This document shows, piece after piece, positions 8,115 through 15,670 of a stretch of 64,000 nt of DNA (position 1 is its first letter; each line of letters starts with the position of its first letter). This DNA is from CAXXOK01 sp963675925 (lineage in GTDB: Bacteria > Bacillota > Clostridia > Christensenellales > Aristaeellaceae). The stretch lies in NCBI GenBank assembly GCA_963675925.2, contig CAXXIB010000003.1, positions 124,001-188,000 on the forward strand. Direction: 5' to 3'. Made by a program: the position numbers and the translations under genes. Below the pieces are notes generated by a model that made no database searches, was not told the origin of the DNA, and was given only the letters and a program-made list of their open reading frames with translations.

Positions 8115-8309
8115 ATGAAACATTTTCAAACGGTCGCTCAGCCCTGCTTGCAGGATACGGTCAAACACGGCGGTTGCGGTGAATGCCAAAGCTCCTGCCA
8201 AAGCGCATGTAAAACCAGCTGCACGGTAGCCAACCAGAGCTGCGCGCAGAAGGAACAGGAACTCATTGCGGGACGCGACGGAAAAATCAACCGCTCGGTA
8301 AAGCGGTAA
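8115..8309 (+). CDS. scfA: SCIFF six-cysteine ranthipeptide precursor
   Basis: A 64-residue precursor peptide. Residues 12-43 match the SCIFF family closely: LQDTVKHGGCGECQSSCQSACKTSC with the six canonical cysteines at 21, 24, 28, 32, 36 and 43, four of them four residues apart. In characterised members the radical SAM partner joins Cys sulfurs to side-chain or alpha carbons as thioethers. Two departures are visible: an extra cysteine at position 11, where the family usually has a polar residue, and a 20-residue polar C-terminal extension after the usual end. The ATG at 8115 is chosen because GGAGG lies eight bases upstream; an ATG 15 bases earlier lacks a site. Function in the cell is unresolved (quorum-sensing or stress roles have been proposed). 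Confidence 0.95.
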   Translation: MKHFQTVAQPCLQDTVKHGGCGECQSSCQSACKTSCTVANQSCAQKEQELIAGRDGKINRSVKR

Positions 8310-8330
8310 GGTTCCAAAGTTTTCAGATCA

Positions 8331-8363
8331 GACCGCGGCGCTTCAGTGAAAGCCGCGGTTTTT
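8331..8363 (+). terminator. Terminator/attenuator between scfA and scfB
   Basis: An 8-bp stem ACCGCGGC/GCCGCGGT with a 12-base loop followed by TTTTT. It lies between the precursor gene and the maturase gene, only eight bases before the scfB ribosome site, so it probably limits read-through and keeps precursor above enzyme. Confidence 0.8.
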
Positions 8364-8383
8364 GATTGACTGGAGGATATAAC

Positions 8384-9781
8384 TTGGTACATGTATTTAA
8401 AGCGCTGGGGCAGGCTGTTGCGCTGGATGTTGGCAGCGGCAATGTGTATGCGCTGGATGAGATTGCTTTTCAGGCACTGAACTACTATATCGCGCATCCG
8501 GATGCCACCGATGCAGATATCCTGGCAGTCCTCAAAGAGGATCACGACGCGCAGCGGTCAGCCGAGACCATCGAGGAACTCCGTGAGATGATCGACCAGG
8601 GTTATTTGTTTACCCCGGACGCAGACCCGGAGATCGACATTAACACCGATGGCATTGTAAAAGCAATGTGCATCCACGCGGCGCATGACTGCAACCTAAG
8701 GTGCTCGTACTGCTTTGCTGATGCGGGGGAGTACCACATGCGCGACAAGGCGCTGCTGCCGCCGGAAACCGGTAAGAAAGCGCTGGACTGGCTGGTAGCC
8801 CATAGCGGCAACCGCTACAATCTGGAGGTTGATTTCTTCGGTGGTGAGCCGCTGATGAACTTTCCGGCCATCAAAGAGATTGTCGCCTACGGCCGCGAAC
8901 TGGAGACAAAGCACCATAAACGCTTTAAGTTCACCACAACCACCAACGGCGTGAACCTCAATGACGAGATGATCGCGTTTTTAAACCGTGAGATGGATAA
9001 TGTCGTCATTTCCATCGACGGCAGAGAAGCCGTTCACGATAGAATGCGTCCCACAGCCAATGGCAAGGGCAGCTATGCGCTGATTATTGACCATGCAAAA
9101 AAGCTGGTCAACGCACGCAAGCAGCAGCAGTATTATATTCGCGGTACTTATACCCGCTACAACCTCGATTTCGCCAGCGATGTGCTGCATTTGGCCGAGG
9201 AGGGCTTTGAGCAGCTTTCGATTGAGCCTGTGGTGACCACTGCGGATAAGACATATGCGCTGCGTATGGAGGATGTACCGCGGATCGGGGAAGAGTACGA
9301 ACGCTTGGGCAAGGAATATATCAAGCGCCGCAAAGACGGACGCTGGTTTAACTTCTTCCACTTCATGCTGGACTTAACCGGCGGACCCTGCCTGCAAAAA
9401 CGCTTAACAGGCTGCGGCGCCGGGAATGAATACGTAGCAGTCACGCCGGCGGGCGATATCTACCCTTGCCACCAGTTTGTGGGCAGAGAGAATATGCGCA
9501 TGGGTTCGGTGCTTACAAGTGAGTTCGACCGTGAAAAACAAGCGCATTTCAAAGGCAACCATGTATTGGCAAAAGAAAAGTGCCGCAGTTGCTGGGCACG
9601 TTTCTATTGCAGCGGCGGGTGTGCCGCCAATGCGCATGCATTTCATGGTGATATCGGACAGCCCTATGAGCTGGAGTGCAGTTTGGAACAAAAGCGCCTG
9701 GAATGCGCGATGGCGATTTACGCCATCGAACAAAGAGATGCGCTTACCGGAGTGTCTCCAGAAGATAATTCAGAAACTTAA
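8384..9781 (+). CDS. scfB: SCIFF peptide radical SAM maturase
   Basis: Radical SAM/SPASM enzyme that installs thioether cross-links in the ScfA peptide. The 465-residue product has an N-terminal RiPP-recognition-like region (VHVFKALGQAVALDVGSGNVYALDEIA), the CxxxCxxC cluster CNLRCSYC (Cys103, 107, 110) that binds the SAM [4Fe-4S], the GGEPLMNF motif, and a Cys-rich SPASM domain (GPCLQK, GCGAG, IYPCHQF, CRSCWARFYCSGGC) for auxiliary clusters. The TTG at 8384 follows TGGAGG by seven bases and gives the usual start; an upstream TTG was rejected. The 3' end overlaps the convergent membrane-protein gene by 38 bases. Confidence 0.95.
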   Translation: MVHVFKALGQAVALDVGSGNVYALDEIAFQALNYYIAHPDATDADILAVLKEDHDAQRSAETIEELREMIDQGYLFTPDADPEIDINTDGIVKAMCIHAAHDCNLRCSYCFADAGEYHMRDKALLPPETGKKALDWLVAHSGNRYNLEVDFFGGEPLMNFPAIKEIVAYGRELETKHHKRFKFTTTTNGVNLNDEMIAFLNREMDNVVISIDGREAVHDRMRPTANGKGSYALIIDHAKKLVNARKQQQYYIRGTYTRYNLDFASDVLHLAEEGFEQLSIEPVVTTADKTYALRMEDVPRIGEEYERLGKEYIKRRKDGRWFNFFHFMLDLTGGPCLQKRLTGCGAGNEYVAVTPAGDIYPCHQFVGRENMRMGSVLTSEFDREKQAHFKGNHVLAKEKCRSCWARFYCSGGCAANAHAFHGDIGQPYELECSLEQKRLECAMAIYAIEQRDALTGVSPEDNSET

Positions 9782-10385
9782 CCGAATTCTCGTCGTTTCC
9801 GTTGCGGTAGAGGATGCATAGCACCATATCGTCGGGAACGATCATATACTCGGTCAGGCCGGTTAATTCATCCGTCGGGATACCGTATAGATGTCTGCCG
9901 TCCTGGCCGGGTTCGGGATCATCCAACGTAGCATACCCGCTGGTCAGATCCAACCCACCTGCGGCCAGCTTTCCGGCATCAATGTAGGGTTGCAGGTCTA
10001 AGAACGCACCGGCACCGGCGAAACGGTGGAAGTAATCCGCAGAGATCAGGTACAAATCACCCTGCGCAGCGCTGATCCACACGGTGAGCTGCATGTCGCC
10101 GTAATAGTCATTGGTAATGGTCACCGGTTCGGCGGTGACCAGTTCCATATCCGGGAGAACGTCTTCGTGAATGCGGTCTGCCAGCGTTTTGAGGCTATCC
10201 TCTGAAGCGATGGACGACTGCACATAAAACTCCACCCGCATATCTTCCGGGGGCTGATAGCGTGTGGTGGTATAAATCAGATTCCAGCCAAATAAAGCAA
10301 CAATGGCCAGCACAAGGTACATCCAGATGGAGTACTGCAAGTGGTGGCTTATTCTACGTTTGGTAATAGGCATATGCAAAGACAT
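9744..10385 (-). CDS. Membrane-anchored protein of unknown function
   Basis: I do not recognise the family. The 213-residue product has a basic N-terminus, one hydrophobic helix at about residues 17-36 (signal anchor, rest predicted outside), then a soluble domain with the phrase FLDLQPYIDAGKL, which faintly recalls extracellular solute-binding proteins. Good ribosome site GGAGGG before the chosen ATG. It lies 26 bases downstream of lysS on the same strand, so it is probably the last gene of greA-lysS, and it overlaps the end of scfB tail to tail by 38 bases. Confidence 0.7.
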   Translation of the reverse strand: MSLHMPITKRRISHHLQYSIWMYLVLAIVALFGWNLIYTTTRYQPPEDMRVEFYVQSSIASEDSLKTLADRIHEDVLPDMELVTAEPVTITNDYYGDMQLTVWISAAQGDLYLISADYFHRFAGAGAFLDLQPYIDAGKLAAGGLDLTSGYATLDDPEPGQDGRHLYGIPTDELTGLTEYMIVPDDMVLCILYRNGNDENSVKFLNYLLETLR

Positions 10386-10411
10386 GGGTTACCCTCCGAA
10401 GCTGTGAGGCC

Positions 10412-11914
10412 TTATTTCATCGGTTTCATGGTGGGGAAGAGCAGTACATCGCGGATGGACGCATTATCGGTCAGCAGCATCACCATACGGTCGATGCCAA
10501 AGCCAAGACCGCCTGTGGGCGGCATACCCAGTTCGAGGGCGTTGAGGAAGTCCTCGTCCACCTCGGCGTGAATGCCTTCGGCCTTGCGCACGCGTACTTG
10601 TTCTTCAAAGCGCTTGCGCTGGTCCAGCGGATCGTTCAGCTCGGAGAAGGCATTGCCCATCTCGTGTCCGCTGATGAAAAACTCAAACCGCTCGGTCAAA
10701 TCCGGGTTTTCGGGCTTGCGCTTGGCCAGCGGAGAAATATCCACAGGATAATCGGTGATGAAGGTCGGTTGAATCAGGGTAGCTTCAACATATTCGTCAA
10801 ACAGCGCTGCCAGGCAGTCGCCGCGTTTCCAGTTCTTCTCGCAGTGGAGCTGTTTGGCCTGTGAAGCAGCACGCGCGTCTTCATCGCTTGTCCAGTCGGC
10901 ATAGCGGATGCCGCAGGCGGCCTCCACGGCATCAGCCATGGTGATGCGCTTCCAGGGCGCTTTCAGTTCGATTTCGTCCCCCTGATAGGAAACGAGGGTT
11001 GAACCGCACACCTGCTCTGCCACATAGGCATACAGCTGTTCTACCATTTCCATCACGGTTTGGTAGTCCACATACGCCTGATAGGTCTCCACAGAGGTGA
11101 ACTCCGGGTTGTGGGTCGAATCCATGCCTTCGTTGCGGAACAGGCGTCCGACCTCGTATACCTTATCAAACCCGCCTACGATGAGGCGTTTTAAGTACAG
11201 TTCCGTTTCAATGCGAAGGAACATGTCCAGATCCAGCGCGTTCAGGTGCGTTTTAAAGGTGCGGGCCGCCGCGCCGATTTCAAGGGTCTGCAGCACGGGT
11301 GTGTCCACTTCCAGAAAACCGCGTGCGTCTAAAAATGCGCGTACGGCCTTCAAAATCTGGGTACGCTTGCGGAAGGTATCGCGGACTTCCGGGTTAACGA
11401 TCATGTCCATGTAACGCTGCCGGTAGCGCAGATCCGGGTCTTTCAGCCCGTGAAACTTCTCCGGCAGAACCTTCAAGCTTTTGGCAAGCAAGGTGATGCT
11501 TTGTACATGCAGGCTGATCTCGCCCTTCTGGGTACGAAACACCGTACCGGTTACGCCCACGACATCGCCAATGTCAAAGGATTTGAATGTCATGTATTCG
11601 TCTACGCCGATATCGTCGCGGCGAACATAAATCTGCAACCGGCCGTCCGCATCCAGAACATGCGCAAACGAAGCCTTGCCCATGACGCGCTTGGAAACAA
11701 GGCGCCCGGCAAGGCTGGCAGTGGTGTTTTCAAGTGAATCAAACTGATCCAGAATTTCCTGGCTGGTTTTGGTCACATCAAAGTGTGTAATGGCATACGG
11801 ACTTTGGCCGGCTTCCATCAACTTCGTCAGCTTCTCGCGGCGAATGTTTTCCTGCTCACTAAGCTGCTGCTGCGAAAGCGGCTCCTTTATGGGGTTTTGG
11901 GAAACGGGGTCCAT
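10412..11914 (-). CDS. lysS: Lysyl-tRNA synthetase, class II
   Basis: Charges tRNA-Lys. The 500-residue product has the OB-fold anticodon-binding domain (about residues 60-165, with SLAGRLVSKRVMGKASFAHV) and the class II catalytic core with motif 2 (RLFRNEGMDSTHNPEFT) and motif 3 (GLGFGIDRMVMLL). The ATG at 11914 follows AAAGGA by eight bases; in-frame ATGs 9 and 27 bases further upstream are less well placed. It is directly downstream of greA on the same strand, the common greA-lysS pairing. Confidence 0.96.
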   Translation of the reverse strand: MDPVSQNPIKEPLSQQQLSEQENIRREKLTKLMEAGQSPYAITHFDVTKTSQEILDQFDSLENTTASLAGRLVSKRVMGKASFAHVLDADGRLQIYVRRDDIGVDEYMTFKSFDIGDVVGVTGTVFRTQKGEISLHVQSITLLAKSLKVLPEKFHGLKDPDLRYRQRYMDMIVNPEVRDTFRKRTQILKAVRAFLDARGFLEVDTPVLQTLEIGAAARTFKTHLNALDLDMFLRIETELYLKRLIVGGFDKVYEVGRLFRNEGMDSTHNPEFTSVETYQAYVDYQTVMEMVEQLYAYVAEQVCGSTLVSYQGDEIELKAPWKRITMADAVEAACGIRYADWTSDEDARAASQAKQLHCEKNWKRGDCLAALFDEYVEATLIQPTFITDYPVDISPLAKRKPENPDLTERFEFFISGHEMGNAFSELNDPLDQRKRFEEQVRVRKAEGIHAEVDEDFLNALELGMPPTGGLGFGIDRMVMLLTDNASIRDVLLFPTMKPMK

Positions 11915-11944
11915 TATGGTCATCCTTTCGGAGATAGACAAAAA

Positions 11945-12430
11945 CTATCTGGATATTTGCAAAACTTTCAGCTTTAAAACACCGCCAGGGGTAGTCACCG
12001 ACACCTGCTGGCCAACCTTTTTGCCCATGAGTGCAGACCCGATGGGGCTTTCGGAGGAGATTTTCATCTCACGATGATTGGTTTCGTTCGCTCCGACAAT
12101 CGTATAGCTGAACTCTTTGTTCATGCTGATGTTTTTTACTTTGACAGTCGTACCGACATTGACAGCGTTGGTCGTAATATCATTGTCGTCAACCACCACA
12201 CAGTTGCGCAGAATGTTTTCCATTTCTACAATACGCGCTTCAATGCGGCTTTGCTCGTTTTTCGCTTCGTCATATTCGGCGTTTTCGCTCAGGTCGCCAA
12301 AACCGCGGGCCGTAGCAATCTGCTCGGCAACTTCGTTTCGTTTTACGCGGATATAATAGTCCAAATCAGCCTCAAGTTTCTTGTGGCCTTCTTTGGTCAG
12401 AACAATCTTCTTTTCTCTTGGTTCCGCCAT
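11945..12430 (-). CDS. greA: Transcription elongation factor GreA
   Basis: Stimulates cleavage of backtracked RNA in RNA polymerase. The 161-residue product has the N-terminal coiled coil with the acidic tip FGDLSENAEYDEAKNEQ and the C-terminal FKBP-like domain (GSALMGKKVGQQVSV). The ATG at 12430 follows AAAGGGGA; an earlier in-frame ATG is less well supported. First gene of greA-lysS. Confidence 0.97.
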   Translation of the reverse strand: MAEPREKKIVLTKEGHKKLEADLDYYIRVKRNEVAEQIATARGFGDLSENAEYDEAKNEQSRIEARIVEMENILRNCVVVDDNDITTNAVNVGTTVKVKNISMNKEFSYTIVGANETNHREMKISSESPIGSALMGKKVGQQVSVTTPGGVLKLKVLQISR

Positions 12431-12528
12431 GTAACAATCCCCTTTCACGGCATGAGTCTCATGCAGCTTTTGAAGAATAGAGTATACACCGCTGCACAGA
12501 ATACAACGGTGTATCTAAACTCCATGAA

Positions 12529-12557
12529 ATTATACTGTATCAAGGCGGTAAAGTCAA
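12529..12557 (-). promoter_or_regulatory. Promoter of greA-lysS
   Basis: On the minus strand: TTGACT (12557-12552), a 17-base spacer and perfect TATAAT (12534-12529), about 100 bases before greA. Near-consensus sigma-A promoter. Confidence 0.8.
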
Positions 12558-12653
12558 CTGGTTTCCAGCACGGCAAATGCTTTACTGGGGTTGCTTGCAG
12601 TGCTTTGCGCACACCGACGCAAATGGCAGGGCAGCGCAATGTTTCCGTTTCAT

Positions 12654-12684
12654 TTGACAGCAAATACCGTATCATGTTTATATA
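12654..12684 (+). promoter_or_regulatory. Promoter of the aldo/keto reductase gene
   Basis: Consensus -35 TTGACA (12654-12659) followed by TTTATATA (12677-12684), giving a -10 at 17-19 bases spacing, about 40 bases before the ATG. Confidence 0.6.
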
Positions 12685-12724
12685 GCTTTATAAGAAGCGA
12701 ACCGAATAGTAAGGAGGATTTTAC

Positions 12725-13576
12725 ATGCAATCTGTATCAGACACATATACGCTATCCAATGGGGTGAAAATACCCAGCATCGGCTTTGGCACATGGCAGG
12801 TCAGTAACGGCGAGGAAGCGATTTCGTCGGTGCAAACCGCGCTCTCGCTGGGCTATCGTCATATCGACACGGCGCAGGGCTACGGCAACGAACAAAGTGT
12901 GGGCGAGGCGGTAAAGCGCAGCGGCCTGAAACGCGAGGATGTGTTTATCACCTCAAAGCTTTGGAACAGCCAGCATGGCTACGATAAAACCATGTCTGCG
13001 TTTGACAAGAGCTTGCAGCAGCTGGGGATGGACTACTTGGATTTGTTCCTGATTCACTGGCCAAATCCCGTCATGTTCCGCGATCACTGGCAGGAAGCCA
13101 ATGCCGGCACCTGGAAAGCGTTTGAGGAACTTTACAAGGCCGGGCGTATTAAAAGTATCGGCATCAGTAACTTTCACAAGCACCATATCGAGGAATTGCT
13201 CAAGACCGCGACCATCAAGCCTATGGTCAACCAGATTCGCCTCTGCCCGGGCGATACGCAGGACGCGCTGGTAGACTACAGCCGCAGCCAGGGCATGCTG
13301 CTGGAAGCATACAGCCCGCTGGGCGTGGGTAAAATCTTCAGCATACCGGAAATGCAGGACATGGCCAAGAAATACAATAAGTCCATTGCGCAAATCGCCA
13401 TCCGCTGGAGCTTGCAGCGCGGGTATCTGCCGCTGCCAAAATCCACCCATGCCGACAGAATCAAGGAGAATCTCGATGTTTTCGATTTTGAAATCAGCGA
13501 TAGCGATGCCGCGCTGATTGCCGGACTTACGGGTGCGGCCGGGTTTTCCGCCGATCCGGATACCACAACATTCTAA
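12725..13576 (+). CDS. Aldo/keto reductase
   Basis: NADPH-dependent carbonyl reductase of the AKR superfamily, 283 residues, the usual length for the AKR5/YvgN-type group. The catalytic tetrad is complete: Asp48 (HIDTA), Tyr53, Lys78 (TSKLW) and His111 (LIHWP). The cofactor-binding loop near PLPKSTHADRIKEN is also present. Strong AAGGAGG ribosome site. It appears to be a single-gene unit with its own promoter; a strong dyad without a T-run follows. The substrate cannot be told from sequence; members reduce methylglyoxal, prostaglandin-like or 2,5-diketogluconate substrates. Confidence 0.93.
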   Translation: MQSVSDTYTLSNGVKIPSIGFGTWQVSNGEEAISSVQTALSLGYRHIDTAQGYGNEQSVGEAVKRSGLKREDVFITSKLWNSQHGYDKTMSAFDKSLQQLGMDYLDLFLIHWPNPVMFRDHWQEANAGTWKAFEELYKAGRIKSIGISNFHKHHIEELLKTATIKPMVNQIRLCPGDTQDALVDYSRSQGMLLEAYSPLGVGKIFSIPEMQDMAKKYNKSIAQIAIRWSLQRGYLPLPKSTHADRIKENLDVFDFEISDSDAALIAGLTGAAGFSADPDTTTF

Positions 13577-13604
13577 GCTGTTTTCATCATGAGGGCGGCA
13601 TTGT

Positions 13605-13644
13605 ATCCCTCCCGGTTGCTGATGCAGAAGCGGCTGGGAGGGAT
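13605..13644 (+). other. Stem-loop after the aldo/keto reductase gene
   Basis: A 9-bp perfect inverted repeat, ATCCCTCCC and GGGAGGGAT, with a 22-base loop that may itself pair. No T-run follows, so it may be a 3' stabilising or processing hairpin rather than an intrinsic terminator. Confidence 0.5.
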
Positions 13645-13693
13645 TGCCATATTAATTTATTTGCATCCTTTTTCAGTTTGATGAAAAAGCGCG

Positions 13694-13722
13694 TTGACTA
13701 TCAAATCATTCCCTGCTATAAT
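13694..13722 (+). promoter_or_regulatory. Promoter of the two tRNA-Ser genes
   Basis: TTGACT (13694-13699), 17-base spacer, TATAAT (13717-13722), ending 25 bases before the first tRNA. Near-consensus. Confidence 0.8.
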
Positions 13723-13747
13723 AGCTTTCGCTGGTTATTTGTTCCAT

Positions 13748-13837
<90 letters not shown>

Positions 13838-13861
13838 TTTCCAAGACAATCACCTGGCCAT

Positions 13862-13953
13862 GGAGAAGTACCCAAGTGGCCGAAGGGGCTCCCCTGCTAA
13901 GGGAGTAGGGTGCGATAAGCGCCGCGAGAGTTCGACTCTCTCCTTCTCCGCCA
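13862..13953 (+). tRNA. tRNA-Ser (anticodon GCT)
   Basis: A 92-base class II tRNA with acceptor GGAGAAG/CTTCTCC, anticodon stem CTCCC/GGGAG around loop CTGCTAA, a long variable arm and encoded CCA. 25 bases after the first tRNA-Ser. Confidence 0.96.
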
Positions 13954-13956
13954 AAA

Positions 13957-13989
13957 GAAAACGTCCGCAAAAGCGGGCGTTTTTCTTTT
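13957..13989 (+). terminator. Terminator after the tRNA-Ser genes
   Basis: Stem ACGTCCGC/GCGGGCGT (one G-T pair) with an AAAA loop, preceded by an A-rich tract and followed by TTTTC. The flanking A and T tracts would allow it to work in both directions, also for the convergent nitroreductase gene. Confidence 0.85.
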
Positions 13990-14006
13990 AAGTAGGGTAT
14001 GTGGCG

Positions 14007-14579
14007 TTACATCTTTCCTGATGCAATGTCGTCCTGAAGCATTTGCATGGTACGCATAGTCCGGGGTTTGCTGCTGTCAAAAGTCTGCCAGTGAACCGCT
14101 TCTTCCGTGTACCATGTGAGCGGTTCCCGTTCGTAGTCGGGATAACCGATTTCTACGATACACATAGGTTGAACGCCATCGGGGATATGCAAAGCATTGC
14201 AGAGAGCCTCCGAATTGAAGCCGCCGATCCATACCGAAGCCAAACCCATTTCGGTTCCGGCAAGCAGCATGTTCTCAACCGCTGCGCCGCATTCCTGCAT
14301 CCAATCATCTCCACCCCATGGGATATGCTGATTGATACCGCATACCACAATAGCGAGCGGAGCATTGTACTTTCCCTGTTCAGTGGCATCCTTAACACTT
14401 GATAGTGTTTCCGGATCATTCACGACGATGAAAGCCCATGGCTGTAAATTGCAGGCCGAAGGTGCTGCCATGGCCGCCTTAAGTAGTCGCTCGATTTGAG
14501 AATGCTCTATGGGCTTGTCAAGAAAGTTTCGAATGCTTCGCCGTGCCAGAATGGCATCATACACGGGATGATTGCTCAT
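14007..14579 (-). CDS. Nitroreductase family flavoprotein
   Basis: FMN-dependent NAD(P)H oxidoreductase, 190 residues. The start ILARRSIRNFLDKPI is the family FMN phosphate-binding pattern, followed by AAMAAPSACNLQPWAFIVV and the C-terminal ASVWIGGF segment near the flavin. Length is typical of the small single-domain members. Its ATG overlaps the stop of the upstream GNAT gene as ATGA, so the two are translationally coupled. Substrate unknown. Confidence 0.9.
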   Translation of the reverse strand: MSNHPVYDAILARRSIRNFLDKPIEHSQIERLLKAAMAAPSACNLQPWAFIVVNDPETLSSVKDATEQGKYNAPLAIVVCGINQHIPWGGDDWMQECGAAVENMLLAGTEMGLASVWIGGFNSEALCNALHIPDGVQPMCIVEIGYPDYEREPLTWYTEEAVHWQTFDSSKPRTMRTMQMLQDDIASGKM

Positions 14580-15064
14580 AGTATCTCTCCTGCTTGTTTT
14601 CGTTGTACTTTCGGGAGGAATTTCTCCATATACACAAATTCCAAACCGTCATGAATGGTTTCCGTCCTGAATGTACGATAGCCCAAGCGCTCGTACAGCT
14701 TGATATTGCGTATGCTCTTGGAACTGGTGAACAATTCAAAGCGCTTACAGGCAGTCAGGCTTTCAATTTCCTGTATCAGTGCAGACCCGATTCCTTGTCC
14801 TTGCAGGTCCGGCCGTACGATCAGCTTGCCGATGTGGAATGTTCCGGCGTCCTCGTATCCGCGCACCGATCCGATGATGGTATCGGTTTCGTCAACCGCT
14901 TTGAGTATGAATCCCCGGTCAAACTCCATGGCGACTGCATCCAGCGTTTGTTTCAGCGGTGGTATATCGGGGTTGCTTAGCAGTTTTGCTTCGCTTTGGT
15001 ACGCCAGGTATTGAAGGGCCAGGATGCCGGGCAAATCAGCCTTGGTTGCCTTGAGAATCATCAT
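14576..15064 (-). CDS. GNAT family N-acetyltransferase
   Basis: Acetyl-CoA-dependent acyltransferase of about 162 residues. The acetyl-CoA pyrophosphate loop VRPDLQGQGIGSALI is clear, as is the later beta-4/alpha-4 region (ELFTSSKSIRNIKLYERLGY). I start at the first ATG of MMILKATKADL; an open frame runs 27 codons further upstream without a ribosome site. The stop overlaps the nitroreductase start (ATGA). Substrate unknown; the pairing with a nitroreductase suggests small-molecule detoxification but this is inference. Confidence 0.85.
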   Translation of the reverse strand: MMILKATKADLPGILALQYLAYQSEAKLLSNPDIPPLKQTLDAVAMEFDRGFILKAVDETDTIIGSVRGYEDAGTFHIGKLIVRPDLQGQGIGSALIQEIESLTACKRFELFTSSKSIRNIKLYERLGYRTFRTETIHDGLEFVYMEKFLPKVQRKQAGEIL

Positions 15065-15166
15065 CGCTTGGTACCTGCTCTCGCTAGAGTTTGTTGGCCT
15101 ATCAAGGAGACGGTTTCTTGAAACTATGATACAATATTTCCACACGCTTTAGCAAGGATGGTGGGT

Positions 15167-15655
15167 ATGGAAACCGATATATATTTACAAGTGTTGACAG
15201 CAATTGCCAGACGCTTCAATGCGGCGCGTATTGTATGGGCGGTCGGCGGGTCCATGCTGCTATACTTTAAAGGGATTATTAAAGCCTTTCATGATATTGA
15301 TATCCTGGTGAAAACCGAAGACAGCGAAACGGCAAAAGCAATCCTTGCAGAGCTTGGAACGCTGAAATCGTCAAAGCCGAGTGCGATGTTTAAGTCTAAA
15401 GCGTTTTATGAGCTTACAATTGATGGTGTGGATGTTGATGTTATCGCAGGGTTTACCATTGTGAAAGACGGAATAGCGCATGACTGCGCTTTGCAGGAAG
15501 ACGAGATTGAAGACACCATCCAAATCGGCGGGGAAACCATACCACTGCATTCCCTGGCCGTATGGCGGCGAAACTACAGGCTGATGAATCAAACGGAAAA
15601 AGTGCGTATGCTTGATGCAGCGCTGCATACCGGGTCAATAGAAAACAGCCGCTGA
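15167..15655 (+). CDS. Nucleotidyltransferase-like protein
   Basis: A 162-residue protein with the polymerase-beta nucleotidyltransferase signature: VWAVGGSMLLYFKGI followed by HDIDILV, i.e. a GGS...DxD pattern, and a third acidic strand GVDVDVIAG. Such stand-alone proteins resemble the minimal aminoglycoside or toxin-antitoxin type nucleotidyltransferases (DUF6036-like). No partner HEPN gene is adjacent, so a toxin-antitoxin role is not supported. The ATG at 15167 has AAGGA eight bases upstream; one nine bases earlier is possible. Its TGA stop lies in the loop of the following terminator. Confidence 0.75.
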   Translation: METDIYLQVLTAIARRFNAARIVWAVGGSMLLYFKGIIKAFHDIDILVKTEDSETAKAILAELGTLKSSKPSAMFKSKAFYELTIDGVDVDVIAGFTIVKDGIAHDCALQEDEIEDTIQIGGETIPLHSLAVWRRNYRLMNQTEKVRMLDAALHTGSIENSR

Positions 15656-15670
15656 TGCGGCTGCTTTTTT
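15646..15670 (+). terminator. Terminator overlapping the end of the nucleotidyltransferase-like gene
   Basis: Stem CAGCCGC/GCGGCTG with loop TGAT followed by C and TTTTTT. The stop codon TGA is the loop itself, so the last codons form the 5' arm. Confidence 0.85.
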
